From positions 62,001 to 126,000 of the forward strand of contig JAHHSO010000001.1 in NCBI GenBank assembly GCA_020025205.1: DNA of 64,000 nucleotides. The letters are read 5' to 3'. The DNA is from Christensenellaceae bacterium (GTDB taxonomy: Bacteria; Bacillota; Clostridia; Christensenellales; Aristaeellaceae). A program made the position numbers and the translations under genes. The notes under the pieces are model-generated. The model was not told the DNA's origin. It did no database searches and was given only the letters and a program-made list of their open reading frames with translations. Shown here in pieces: positions 42,757 through 51,873 of the stretch. The number at the start of each line of letters is the position of its first letter. Positions within the stretch are counted from its first letter, which is position 1.

Positions 42757-43461
42757 ATGAAGTATGACGTGCTTTTGTGCGATGCTGATAATACGCTGTT
42801 TGACTTTGAAAAGGCAGAGGAGAATGCCTTTGAAGCGGCCTGCTGCCAGATGGGTATTGAACCGACAGCCGAATTGCTCAAGGTGTATTCTGAAATCAAT
42901 TCCGCTTTGTGGCGTCTGCTTGAAAAGGGTGGAATTACGCAGAGCGTTCTGCGTGTGCGTCGGTTTGAAGAATTTCTTGCAGCGATTGACCGGACGGATG
43001 TTGACGCGCAGAAGATGGCGACGGCATTTACAGATTCTCTGGGCGAGCAGAGTGTGCCGATTTCCGGCGCAGTAGAAGCGGTCAAGCGCTGGAGCCAAAA
43101 GATTCCGGTTGTCATCGTGACCAACGGCATTGCAAAGGTGCAGCATGGGCGCATGGACAGAAGCAAAATGAAGCCCTATATAGCCGGCATGGTCATCAGC
43201 GAGGAGATTGGCAAGGCTAAGCCAGATCCTGCAATGCTGGAGATGGGCATGAAAATCGTGAATGTCACAGACAGGAGCCGCGCACTGATGCTGGGAGACT
43301 CACTGTCCAGCGATATCATGGCGGCGAAGAATGCACAGGTGGATGCCTGCTGGTACAATCCAAAGGGCATAAAGAACGAAAAGGGGATTCCCGTGCGTTA
43401 TGAGATTCAGAAACTTGATGAAGTGGACGCGATTCTTGCAGGAGAGGAAGAGAAACGGTGA
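42757..43461 (+). CDS. yjjG: YjjG-family HAD nucleotidase
   Basis: A 234-residue HAD phosphatase. Motif I DADNTLFDFEKAEENAF carries the nucleophile Asp (the D-x-D form with N-T), motif II VIVTNGIAKVQ, motif III EEIGKAKPDPAMLE and motif IV MLGDSLSSDIMAAKNA. YjjG in E. coli removes phosphate from non-canonical pyrimidine nucleotides (house cleaning). AGGAGAG precedes the ATG. Its stop overlaps the GTG start of the next gene by four bases. Confidence 0.92.
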   Translation: MKYDVLLCDADNTLFDFEKAEENAFEAACCQMGIEPTAELLKVYSEINSALWRLLEKGGITQSVLRVRRFEEFLAAIDRTDVDAQKMATAFTDSLGEQSVPISGAVEAVKRWSQKIPVVIVTNGIAKVQHGRMDRSKMKPYIAGMVISEEIGKAKPDPAMLEMGMKIVNVTDRSRALMLGDSLSSDIMAAKNAQVDACWYNPKGIKNEKGIPVRYEIQKLDEVDAILAGEEEKR

Positions 43462-46448
43462 AAAAAAGAGCGCTTTTCATGTTGATGCTGGCGGGGCTTT
43501 CTGCGACATTGACGGGCTGCTTCATTCAGCCGGACCCGACGCTCGACCCGCTGGAAATCAACGAAGGCACAATGCCATTTGGTACAATGCAGGCGCTGCC
43601 GACGCCAACGCCCAGCCCTGTTCCTCAGGCAACACCTTCCCCAACGCCGGATACATGGCAGCAGAGTGACCAGAGCACATGGGAGGAGTGGGCACAGCTG
43701 CCTACGGCTACCCCGCGCCGAGCTGCTACCGCAGCACCCGGAACAGAAAGCTGGAATACGTCCACGGAGGATTACAACGCGGGCTATCCTGTCCTGCGCA
43801 TGGGCTCCACCGGCAGCGATGTCAGCGACCTTCAGGCACGCCTGATCGAGCTGGGATATTATACGGGCGCGATTGACGGCAAGTATGCTTCCGGCACGCA
43901 GAGCGCTGTGAGCGAATTCCAACAGAAGAACGGTTTGCCGGCGGACGGCATCGCTGGACGTCAGACGCAGGACATGCTCTATTCCAGCGCGGCGCAGCCC
44001 AAGACGGTCAGCGCATCGGCCAGCCAGGAAAGCTACATTCTGCTCAAGCAGGGAACATCGGGCTTGGAAGTGCGCAAGCTCCAAGGCCGTTTGGCAGAGC
44101 TGGGCTACTATGCGGGCGGCGTAGACGGCATTTACGGATCTACAACCGTAACGGCAGTAAAAGCATTCCAGCGTGCCAATGGTTTGTCCGGCGATGGACA
44201 GGCGGGAGAGCAGACCCAGAAGAAACTCTATTCTGCGACGGCTAAGTATGCCTCCCGCCCTGTGACAACGGCAGACCCTGAGCAAGTCAGAACGCTGAGC
44301 CTTGGCATGACCGGCAACGATGTTTATGCACTTCAGGAGCGCCTGATTGAGCTGCGTTATCTCAGCGGCGTGGCGGATGGTGTGTTCGGCACGGAGACAC
44401 AGAACGCGCTCATGGCATTCCAACAGAACAATGGGCTGACTTCTGACGGAACGGCCGGCAGTTCGACGCTTAAAAAGTTGAGCGGAAACAGCCGCCCGGC
44501 TTCCGGCGCGACACCCGCTCCAGCCAATCCGTCCGTTCTGCGCGAAGGAGACAGCGGAGAGAATGTGTATATCCTTCAGGCGCGCCTGTTTGAGCTGGGG
44601 TATTATTCCGGGCGAATTGACGGCCGATTTGGCACCGAGACAACCACGGCAGTGAAGGCGTTCCAGGCCGCAAATGGGTTGGGAGCAGACGGTATTGCCG
44701 GAAAAGGCACTCTGGGCAAATTGGAAAGCAACAATGCTGCAGCGGCGCCCAGTACACAGCAAAATCAGCCGCCGATCGTTGAACCGCCTGTTCAGCAGCC
44801 CAATGATGCCCCGCCTGCGCAGCTGTCCACGCTTCGCAGAGGCGATAAGAACGATGAAGTGCGCGTTATGCAGCTCTATTTGCAGGATCTGGGGTATCTG
44901 TCTACAACGCCGGACGGTCATTTTGGTGATGGGACGGAACGGGCTGTTAAGCTTTTCCAGGAGGCCAATGGCTTGACGGCGGACGGCATCGCGGGTAAGG
45001 GGACGTTGTCTATTCTATACAGCGGTGATGCTGTCCAGTATGGCGAACACTTTGGAGGGGGAAGCCAGCAGGGCGAACAACAGGGCGGTGCAGCCCCTGC
45101 GCGTACACCTAAGCCCGACATGGAAACGGTCATTCAGTGGGAAAGCGAAGGAGAAAACGTGCGGCAGTATCAGCAGCGGCTGGTAGAGCTGGGTTATCTT
45201 CAGAAAAAGTATGTCACAGGAAAATTCAATCAGAAGACCGTGGAAGCGACAAAGGCTTTCCAGACAATGAATGATCTCAAGGTGGACGGCGCAGCTGGGC
45301 CGCAGTCCCTCAAGCTGATTTATTCGGACGACGCGCTGAATGCTGACGGCGTGCGCGTCAAAGACCTCAGCAGCACATCGGACACAGTGGTGTCCGATGT
45401 GCTGACCGCAGGGATGACGGGCGAGCAGGTAAAACAGATGCAAAGCCGTTTGGCTGCGCTGGGCTACCTGTCCGCCTCTTTTGTTACTGGTACATATGAC
45501 GAGGCGACACGTCAGGCTGTAATGCGTTTTCAATCGGCCAATGGTCTGACGGCAGACGGCATCGCGGGGAGCGGAACGCAGTCCCGGCTTTATGCATCCG
45601 GGGTAGTGACGGAAAAGAAAGAGCATGTTCGGGAGAGCAATTCGTCCAGACAGAGCGAGGAGTACAGGCTCAACGGCGCATATCAGGCAAGCCTTGGCGC
45701 GGGAGGAATTGCTGCCGGAGATGGAAAGGCACTTTATGGCGCAGATGCCATGCGTGCAGGTGCGTTGACAAGGCATTCCTATCAGGGAAATGAATCGACA
45801 GTTTTGTCCAATGACGTGCCGCGTTTTCTGCACGTGACAAACGGAAAACTGTATTATGTTGCCAGCGATGGCGGTGAGGACTGCGTTATTCGGATGCGTA
45901 CAGATGGTACGGCCAGGGAAGTGCTCTATCGGGCGGGCATCATTCTGCGCTTTGCGCTGCATAATGGCACGATGTACATTCTGGATGCCAATGCATCCCT
46001 TAAAGAGCGGACACTTTCGGGCGAAGAAAATACGCTGATGAATGGTGTCAGCGACTTTACACTGGATGTGCAGGGCAATGCGCTTTTGTGCGTGACACAG
46101 GAAGGCGTGATTTCCTTTGGCATTGATACAGCCAAGACGACAAAACTTTACACGGGAACGGCGGACCAGGTAATGCAGTGCGGCAGGGCACTTCTTGTGC
46201 GCACGGGCGGCAGTCTGGTACGCATCATCGACGGTCAAAATGCAACCATCAGACGGGACGGCGCATCTCAGATGTTGGTTTATGGGGACAGCATCATTCA
46301 GCTGACATCCAGCGGCGTTTTTTCCTGCGACATTAACGGCGAAAATACGCATCTTCTCGCACAGGAGGAGTTTGAATCGGCAGCAATTGCTGACGGGGTT
46401 CTGTATCTGGGAGGACGGAGCGGATATACCCGGAAGGTGGAACTTTAA
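43458..46448 (+). CDS. Lipoprotein with seven peptidoglycan-binding repeats and a C-terminal beta-rich domain
   Basis: A 996-residue lipoprotein (LTGC lipobox, Cys21). A Pro/Thr-rich linker leads to seven PG_binding_1 repeats at about 111-178, 193-258, 277-345, 358-422, 457-522, 555-622 and 650-716. Each has the LQxRLxELGY ... GxxGxxTxxAVxxFQ ... GLxxDGxAGxxT form. Residues about 760-996 look like a DUF5050-type beta-propeller with repeated YxxSDGG-like strands. No hydrolase domain is seen, so it should be a wall-anchored binding or sensing protein. The GTG start has GGAGAGG upstream and overlaps yjjG. Confidence 0.88.
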   Translation: MKKRALFMLMLAGLSATLTGCFIQPDPTLDPLEINEGTMPFGTMQALPTPTPSPVPQATPSPTPDTWQQSDQSTWEEWAQLPTATPRRAATAAPGTESWNTSTEDYNAGYPVLRMGSTGSDVSDLQARLIELGYYTGAIDGKYASGTQSAVSEFQQKNGLPADGIAGRQTQDMLYSSAAQPKTVSASASQESYILLKQGTSGLEVRKLQGRLAELGYYAGGVDGIYGSTTVTAVKAFQRANGLSGDGQAGEQTQKKLYSATAKYASRPVTTADPEQVRTLSLGMTGNDVYALQERLIELRYLSGVADGVFGTETQNALMAFQQNNGLTSDGTAGSSTLKKLSGNSRPASGATPAPANPSVLREGDSGENVYILQARLFELGYYSGRIDGRFGTETTTAVKAFQAANGLGADGIAGKGTLGKLESNNAAAAPSTQQNQPPIVEPPVQQPNDAPPAQLSTLRRGDKNDEVRVMQLYLQDLGYLSTTPDGHFGDGTERAVKLFQEANGLTADGIAGKGTLSILYSGDAVQYGEHFGGGSQQGEQQGGAAPARTPKPDMETVIQWESEGENVRQYQQRLVELGYLQKKYVTGKFNQKTVEATKAFQTMNDLKVDGAAGPQSLKLIYSDDALNADGVRVKDLSSTSDTVVSDVLTAGMTGEQVKQMQSRLAALGYLSASFVTGTYDEATRQAVMRFQSANGLTADGIAGSGTQSRLYASGVVTEKKEHVRESNSSRQSEEYRLNGAYQASLGAGGIAAGDGKALYGADAMRAGALTRHSYQGNESTVLSNDVPRFLHVTNGKLYYVASDGGEDCVIRMRTDGTAREVLYRAGIILRFALHNGTMYILDANASLKERTLSGEENTLMNGVSDFTLDVQGNALLCVTQEGVISFGIDTAKTTKLYTGTADQVMQCGRALLVRTGGSLVRIIDGQNATIRRDGASQMLVYGDSIIQLTSSGVFSCDINGENTHLLAQEEFESAAIADGVLYLGGRSGYTRKVEL

Positions 46449-46927
46449 AGGCTGAAAGCCTCATCAAGCGCGTGCAGATAGGCAGCACATTCCGGGTCTG
46501 TGAGCAAAGTGTCGTAAGCCTGGCGTGCTGCCTGTAAAAAAGCGGGGTCAAGGGCTTCCAGATTGAAATCACAGAGCGGACAGACGGCATGAGCGCGGGG
46601 GTCAAGCGTTACGCGGGGCTGAGCATCAAAACGGAGAAACAGCGGAAACAGACGGCAGGCCAAAGGGCGCGCTTCGCGAGGACAGGCGCCCTGGCAGACA
46701 AAGAGGCTGACTTGCCTGCCGGCCAGCTCAAACTGGGCGGGAAGAATCTGCCCGAAAGAGCAGGAAAGATAGAATGCCTCTTCTCCGGGAAAGAGCAGCA
46801 TGCCAGTTTGATCATCGCCTGCGCAGCAGGCACCGCCGCACAGGCGGCCGCAGTCAGACTTGAGCGGCGTGAGGGACTGGAGAAGATCGCGCGCGGTGCG
46901 CACGGCAGATGAAAGCATAGATTCCAT
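46445..46927 (-). CDS. YkgJ-type cysteine-cluster protein
   Basis: A 160-residue protein with Cys-rich segments DCGRLCGGACCAGD, CQGACPREARPLACRLFPLF and VCPLCDF. This fits the YkgJ/CxxCxxCC family, whose members are thought to bind a metal or Fe-S cluster. GGAGG lies 7 bases before the ATG. Its last four bases overlap the end of the convergent lipoprotein gene, with no terminator between them. Role unknown. Confidence 0.8.
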   Translation of the reverse strand: MESMLSSAVRTARDLLQSLTPLKSDCGRLCGGACCAGDDQTGMLLFPGEEAFYLSCSFGQILPAQFELAGRQVSLFVCQGACPREARPLACRLFPLFLRFDAQPRVTLDPRAHAVCPLCDFNLEALDPAFLQAARQAYDTLLTDPECAAYLHALDEAFSL

Positions 46928-47016
46928 GACAAACCTCCTGATAAGATACCTCCATCATACAGGAGAAAGCTGTTTTATGCAAGGAAAAAACGGAGCCGGG
47001 CGTGTCATTTTTCCCC

Positions 47017-47045
47017 TTGTAAAGATGGGTAAAAAACAGTATAAT
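47017..47045 (+). promoter_or_regulatory. Promoter of the methyltransferase operon
   Basis: TTGTAA (47017-47022), a 17-bp spacer and TATAAT (47040-47045). The 60-base leader holds a small GCGC-AAAA-GCGC hairpin (about 47069-47080). Confidence 0.8.
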
Positions 47046-47111
47046 ATTAAATTAGGGGGTATCTTTTTGCGCAAAAGCGCAGACGACCCACATATACTAC
47101 GGAGGGACAAC

Positions 47112-48380
47112 ATGTCTTGCACATATATTTGCTGCACAGTCGAGAAACCTATGAACGGGGAGAGCGAAGGCACGCTCATCCAGAAGCGCGTGCCGGAAAG
47201 CGCTAAGGCGCTTCTTTCTCGTTTTGGCGGACAGGTGCAGACAATCTATCTGGACCCGCCCTTTAACACCGGCAGACATTTTGATATGAAGGTGCGCGTG
47301 GGCGAAGAAGGATACCGCAAGGGATCGCCGTCCATGCAGCTGCCTGCGTATGATGATCGCTGGCCCAGCAAAGAGGCGTATCTGGGCATGATGCGGGAAA
47401 CGCTGGAACTTTCCCGCGCGCTGCTCAAAAAGGAAGGCACCATCTTCCTGCATATTGACAGCCATATGTATGCCCATCTGCGACTTTTGATGGACGATGT
47501 TTTTGGAGAAAACAACTTCCTCAATGAGATCATCTGGAGCTATCAGTCCGGCGGGCGCGCACGCAGTTATTTCCCGCGCAAGCACGACATCATTCTCTTT
47601 TATGCCAAGAGCCGCTCTTATTTTTTCAACCTCAAAGCAGTGCCCGTTGCCAGAAACGAAACGCGCAGCAATCACATGCGCCGGGCCATCGATGAGAATG
47701 GACGGAGTTATCGGGCGATCATGTCCGGCGGCAAGGAATACCGCTACTATGACGATGATCCGACGTATCCCGGCGATGTTTGGGACGATATCAGCCACCT
47801 GCAGCAGAAAGATCCACAGCGCACGGGCTATGAAACGCAGAAGCCTTTGAAACTTCTGGATCGCATTGTCAAATGCGCGACGCAGGAAGGGGATCTGGTT
47901 TGCGATTTGTTTGTGGGAAGCGGTACGACAGCTGTTGCAGCTGCGCAGCTTGGACGACGGTTTTTAGGCGTTGATCAAAGTCCGCTTTCGATCAGCGTGA
48001 CGGCAAAGCGTCTGATTCAGCAGCCGGATGGCCAGCCCCAGAAGATTGGGTTTGATGTGGAAGCACCATGCGGACCGGATGACTGCAGCGTAGAAGTGGA
48101 TGTTTATCCAGCGATCAGCTCGTATACGGTGCGCCTGATTCAGTTTGAAAGCGAGGCAACGCGCGCAGCAGGTTTTTCCGGGCTGGATGCGGTCGATCAG
48201 TGGTCGGCAGGCTTTGTGCAGGGGGAGGTATATCGCGCCTGCGTGTCAAGCGTGCGCAGCGCGGCAACACCGGCCATTCAGACTACGCTGGAAATGCCCG
48301 TTTGTGCGGGCGAGCCCTGCGTGCGGATTGTGGATATATGGGGCAACAGACGCTTTTATTTGCCCCAAAGGAGATATTGA
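47112..48380 (+). CDS. Solitary beta-class DNA adenine/cytosine-N4 methyltransferase
   Basis: A 422-residue SAM enzyme. Motif IV DPPFNTG (48-54) comes before motif I LVCDLFVGSGTT (262-273), the beta-class order of N6-adenine and N4-cytosine methylases. The stretch around FLHIDSHMYAHLRLLMDDVF is typical of the Mod/MBOIIA-like type. An extra C-terminal region of about 125 residues has no motif I can name. No restriction or specificity subunit is present, so it is either an orphan, epigenetic methylase or acts on another nucleic acid. Two genes follow at 2 bp and with overlap. Confidence 0.85.
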   Translation: MSCTYICCTVEKPMNGESEGTLIQKRVPESAKALLSRFGGQVQTIYLDPPFNTGRHFDMKVRVGEEGYRKGSPSMQLPAYDDRWPSKEAYLGMMRETLELSRALLKKEGTIFLHIDSHMYAHLRLLMDDVFGENNFLNEIIWSYQSGGRARSYFPRKHDIILFYAKSRSYFFNLKAVPVARNETRSNHMRRAIDENGRSYRAIMSGGKEYRYYDDDPTYPGDVWDDISHLQQKDPQRTGYETQKPLKLLDRIVKCATQEGDLVCDLFVGSGTTAVAAAQLGRRFLGVDQSPLSISVTAKRLIQQPDGQPQKIGFDVEAPCGPDDCSVEVDVYPAISSYTVRLIQFESEATRAAGFSGLDAVDQWSAGFVQGEVYRACVSSVRSAATPAIQTTLEMPVCAGEPCVRIVDIWGNRRFYLPQRRY

Positions 48381-48382
48381 GG

Positions 48383-48970
48383 ATGAATAACGGATACGTG
48401 GTCTATTTGCTCAGAATTCTGGCTGTGCAGGGGGCACTGGTGTCCGTGTACACCGATCAGGAAGATCCGGAAGGGTTCTCTGCGGGCTTTGTGGAAGCGG
48501 TGGATGGGCAGCATGTGCTCATGTGCGATTTGACGCCTTGGGGACAGATCGACGGCTGGAGGGTGCGCCGCAATCAGGACATCATTCAAATCCTTTCCGG
48601 CGAGGAATACGAACAGCGTTTGATGATGCTGATGGCGCATTATAAGCAGGGGCGCCAGAGCTTTTTCTCGGATGTGCCTGCTGAAGACACGGATCTTTTG
48701 CTCAGCGTGCTGCTTGAATGCAAGGAGCGAAATGAAATTATCTCCGTCATCATTGGCGAGGATATGGTGACTGGCCGTGTGATGGAAGCAAATGGTCTGC
48801 GGCTGAAAATAAAAACGATGGATTTCTTTGGCCGGGAAGCTGAAGAAGAAATCATCAACCTGCATGAAATTGAGATTGTTGAAATCGGCACGCAGGAAGA
48901 AAAAATGTATGGTATTTTGGAAGAGATGGAGCGTCAGAAAATGACGCTTTTGTCGCCGGAGGAAACATGA
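48383..48970 (+). CDS. Hypothetical protein with two similar beta-barrel (Sm-like) halves
   Basis: A 195-residue protein I do not recognise by name. Residues about 15-85 and 112-190 look like a diverged duplication: a V-x-V-x-x strand, GFVEAVDGQHVLMCDLTPWG against GRVMEANGLRLKIKTMDFFG, then a polar turn and an I-x-I-x-x-EE strand. The spacing resembles Sm/LSm or similar small barrels. It lies 2 bp after the methyltransferase and overlaps trmD by four bases; an RNA- or protein-binding partner role is inference. Confidence 0.7.
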   Translation: MNNGYVVYLLRILAVQGALVSVYTDQEDPEGFSAGFVEAVDGQHVLMCDLTPWGQIDGWRVRRNQDIIQILSGEEYEQRLMMLMAHYKQGRQSFFSDVPAEDTDLLLSVLLECKERNEIISVIIGEDMVTGRVMEANGLRLKIKTMDFFGREAEEEIINLHEIEIVEIGTQEEKMYGILEEMERQKMTLLSPEET

Positions 48971-49794
48971 AGATCACCATTCTGACGATTTTCCCGGAGA
49001 TGTTTGCCCCGCTGCATCAGAGTATATTGGGACGCGCGCAGAAGGCCGGGTTGCTTGAGATCAGAGAAGTGGATATCCGCCCATATTCTAAGAACAAGCA
49101 CCACAACACGGATGATACACCCTATGGCGGCGGCGCTGGAATGGTAATGCTGGCACAGCCAATTGTGGATGCCATCCGCGATGTGCAGGGGGATCATTTC
49201 CGCGGCAGGCGTATTTATCTTTCCCCGCGCGGTCAGACGCTCACTCAGAAAAAAGTGGAAGAGCTGGCCAGAGAGGAAGAGCTGATTCTGCTGTGCGGCC
49301 ATTATGAAGGCGTAGATCAGCGCGCGCTGGATCTGTGCATCGATGAGGAAGTGTCCATTGGCGACTATGTGCTCACGGGCGGCGAACTGGGAGCAATGGT
49401 TCTTGTAGACAGCGTGGCAAGGCTTGTTCCGGGGGTGCTGGGGTGCGAAGAAAGCGCGCAGACGGAGAGCTTTTCGTCTGGTCTTCTGGAATATCCACAG
49501 TACACGCGGCCGCGCGAATTTGAAGGACTGACGGTGCCGGAACCACTTTTGAACGGCAATCATGCGCATATTCAGGACTGGCAGTTATGTGAATCGCTCT
49601 ATGTGACGCTTCGCAGACGGCCGGAAATGGCACATGCCTTCCTTCAAAAACAGAAATTATCAAGGAGACAGAAGAAGCTCGTCGAAGGTGTTTTTGAACG
49701 CGTCCGGCGGGCAGAAGAGCAGGAGAAAAAGCAGAACAAGAGCTTCCTGTATCTCTTTGGCATGCGGGCAGCGCGTCCCAAAAAACGCCGATAA
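48967..49794 (+). CDS. trmD: tRNA (guanine37-N1)-methyltransferase TrmD
   Basis: A 275-residue SPOUT-class enzyme that makes m1G37 in tRNA, essential for reading-frame maintenance. The knot motifs LLCGHYEGVDQRA and SIGDYVLTGGELGAMVLVDS and the N-terminal TLFPEMF-like ILTIFPEMF are standard; NTDDTPYGGGAGMVM holds the SAM loop. The gene is normally in rpsP-rimM-trmD-rplS; here it ends an operon with a DNA methyltransferase and an unknown barrel protein. The ATG overlaps the upstream stop. Confidence 0.96.
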   Translation: MKITILTIFPEMFAPLHQSILGRAQKAGLLEIREVDIRPYSKNKHHNTDDTPYGGGAGMVMLAQPIVDAIRDVQGDHFRGRRIYLSPRGQTLTQKKVEELAREEELILLCGHYEGVDQRALDLCIDEEVSIGDYVLTGGELGAMVLVDSVARLVPGVLGCEESAQTESFSSGLLEYPQYTRPREFEGLTVPEPLLNGNHAHIQDWQLCESLYVTLRRRPEMAHAFLQKQKLSRRQKKLVEGVFERVRRAEEQEKKQNKSFLYLFGMRAARPKKRR

Positions 49795-49820
49795 GGGGAG
49801 GCTCAAAGCCTCTCCTTTTT
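49793..49820 (+). terminator. Terminator of the methyltransferase-trmD operon
   Basis: An 11-bp stem with one wobble (49793-49803 with 49807-49817), a CAA loop and T5, overlapping the trmD stop. Confidence 0.88.
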
Positions 49821-49952
49821 GTTTCAGGATGGAACGCGGTCGACAAGCAAGCTCATGGTTCAGCCTGCTTGTTCGGCTGGAAATACGCTGGAACAAAGAC
49901 GCTGAAGGTGAACCCGGGGGCTTCCCTTACCTGCTTGAGAGGAGGAGATTGA

Positions 49953-51872
49953 GTGTATTTGACGTTGGGCGTGATGGCCCATGTGGATGCGGGCAAGACG
50001 ACATTGTGCGAACAGATGCTTTTGCATGCCGGTGTCCTGAGACACTCGGGACGCGTCGATCATGGTGACGCATTTTTGGACGATAATCCGTTGGAACGCA
50101 CACGCGGCATTACGATTTTCTGCGGACAGGCTGCATTTCACTGGAAAGATGCGCAGATCACGCTCATGGATACTCCGGGGCACGTCGATTTTTCTGGAGA
50201 AATGGAGCGGGCGCTTTCTGTACTTGATGCGGCGCTTCTGGTCGTTTCGTGTGCAGAGGGCGTGCAGAGCCATACTGTCACGCTGTTTCGAATGCTCAGG
50301 GAGAGAAAAATACCGACGCTGATTTTCCTGAACAAGATTGACCGAGAAGGAGCGGATGTTTCACGGGTGATGGCTCAGATGAAACGCCTGCTTGCAGAGG
50401 ACTGCGTGCTTTTTTGCGGAGATACAGAAGTATTAAAAGAAGAGCTTGCAGCGCGAGATGAAGCCCTTTTAGAAGCACATTTTGACGGGAGCGCACAGAG
50501 GGACGACTATCTTTGTGCAGCACAGCGCGCGTTTGCAGCTTGCGGACTGTATCCTGTGCTGGCGGGCAGTGCGCTGCTTTCGGAAGGCGTGCAAGAGGTT
50601 CTTGATGCAGTGGAGGCACTTGTCAGGACAAACTGGAAGCAGCGGGAAAGTGAGCCGTTTTCTGCCAAAGTATATGCGGTGCGGCGTGTAGGAGGCACAC
50701 GCTATGCATATGTACGCGCAGAATCGGGCAGCTTGCGGGCGAGAGATGCGGTTGAGACGGTGCGCGGACTGGAAAAAGTGGACAGCCTGAACATGGTGCA
50801 GGGCAGCAAGCTCATGCCGCTGGCCGCTTTGACGGCGGGACAGACGGCGGCGGTGGCGGGGTTGTCGGCGCGGCCGGGGGAGAGAATCGGCAGACAGTGC
50901 GGCACCAGCACACAGGAGCTTGCGCCGGTGATGAGCGTGCAGATTGAGCCGGAACCTCCGCTTGACCCGCACATGCTTTTGGCACATTTGCGCGAGCTGG
51001 AAGAGGAAGATCCGCTGCTGCAAGTTCGCCCTGAAGGAAAAGGGGTCAGCGTGGGCGTGATGGGAGCGGTGCAGGTGGAGGTTTTGCAGGGGCTGCTTGC
51101 TTCGCGCTTCGGAGATCTTGTGAGTCTGCTGCCCCCGCGCGTGCTGTACAAAGAAACCGTTGCAGCACCGGTTATCGGCATTGGACATTATGAACCGCTT
51201 CGGCATTATGCAGAGGTTTGGCTGAAAATTGAACCGGGAAAGCCGGGCAGCGGCGTGACATTTGAGGCAGACTGCCCGCCCAACATGCTGGAAATGAACT
51301 GGCAGAGGCTGATTGGGACACATGTGCTTGAACGCGAACATCCGGGGGTGCTGACCGGAAGCCCGCTGACGGATGTGCATATCCGGCTTTTGGCGGGACG
51401 CGCGCATCTCAAGCATACAGAGGGCGGAGATTTCAGGGAAGCGACGTATCGCGCGATTCGTCAGGGCCTGATGCAGGCGGAAAACATTCTGCTGGAGCCG
51501 ACTGTCCACTTTGAATTGGCAATGCCGCAGGAAGTGCTGAGCCGCGTGACGGGAGAGCTGATTCGGCTTGGCGCGGAACTGGAAGCACCGGAACTATCGG
51601 AAGATGAAGCACTTTTGTCGGGCATTTGTACAGCTGCCGCGTTTTGGGATTTCCCGATGAAGTTTGCCGCCGCCACACACGGCCATGGACGAATTGCTTC
51701 AAGATTCTGGCGCTATGCACCGTGCAGAAATGCACAGGAGATTGTGAAAGCTTACGATCCGATGGCAGATACAGAGAACCCGCCGGGCAGCGTGTTTTGT
51801 GCGCATGGTGCAGGGTTTTATGTATCATGGGATCGTGTGCGCGAGTGGGCGCATTGTGAAGTGGAGGGATGA
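49953..51872 (+). CDS. TetM-like translation-factor GTPase (EF-G family)
   Basis: A 639-residue GTPase of EF-G architecture, the length and domain plan of ribosome-protection proteins such as TetM/TetO. G1 is AHVDAGKT, G2 ERTRGITI, G3 DTPGHVDF and G4 NKID. Domains II to V follow, with YKETVAAPVIGIGHYEPLRH in domain IV. Diverged chromosomal relatives occur in many Clostridia with no proven resistance role, so I call it only a translation-factor GTPase. The GTG start has GGAGGAG 5 to 6 bases before. A MocR-type regulator starts one base after its stop. Confidence 0.85.
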   Translation: MYLTLGVMAHVDAGKTTLCEQMLLHAGVLRHSGRVDHGDAFLDDNPLERTRGITIFCGQAAFHWKDAQITLMDTPGHVDFSGEMERALSVLDAALLVVSCAEGVQSHTVTLFRMLRERKIPTLIFLNKIDREGADVSRVMAQMKRLLAEDCVLFCGDTEVLKEELAARDEALLEAHFDGSAQRDDYLCAAQRAFAACGLYPVLAGSALLSEGVQEVLDAVEALVRTNWKQRESEPFSAKVYAVRRVGGTRYAYVRAESGSLRARDAVETVRGLEKVDSLNMVQGSKLMPLAALTAGQTAAVAGLSARPGERIGRQCGTSTQELAPVMSVQIEPEPPLDPHMLLAHLRELEEEDPLLQVRPEGKGVSVGVMGAVQVEVLQGLLASRFGDLVSLLPPRVLYKETVAAPVIGIGHYEPLRHYAEVWLKIEPGKPGSGVTFEADCPPNMLEMNWQRLIGTHVLEREHPGVLTGSPLTDVHIRLLAGRAHLKHTEGGDFREATYRAIRQGLMQAENILLEPTVHFELAMPQEVLSRVTGELIRLGAELEAPELSEDEALLSGICTAAAFWDFPMKFAAATHGHGRIASRFWRYAPCRNAQEIVKAYDPMADTENPPGSVFCAHGAGFYVSWDRVREWAHCEVEG

Positions 51873-51873
51873 G

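Noticed and set aside
49953..51872. Calling the EF-G-like protein a tetracycline resistance gene
   Set aside because: Sequence resembles TetM-type proteins but no known tet clade can be assigned by eye and there are no transfer genes or leader peptide around it.
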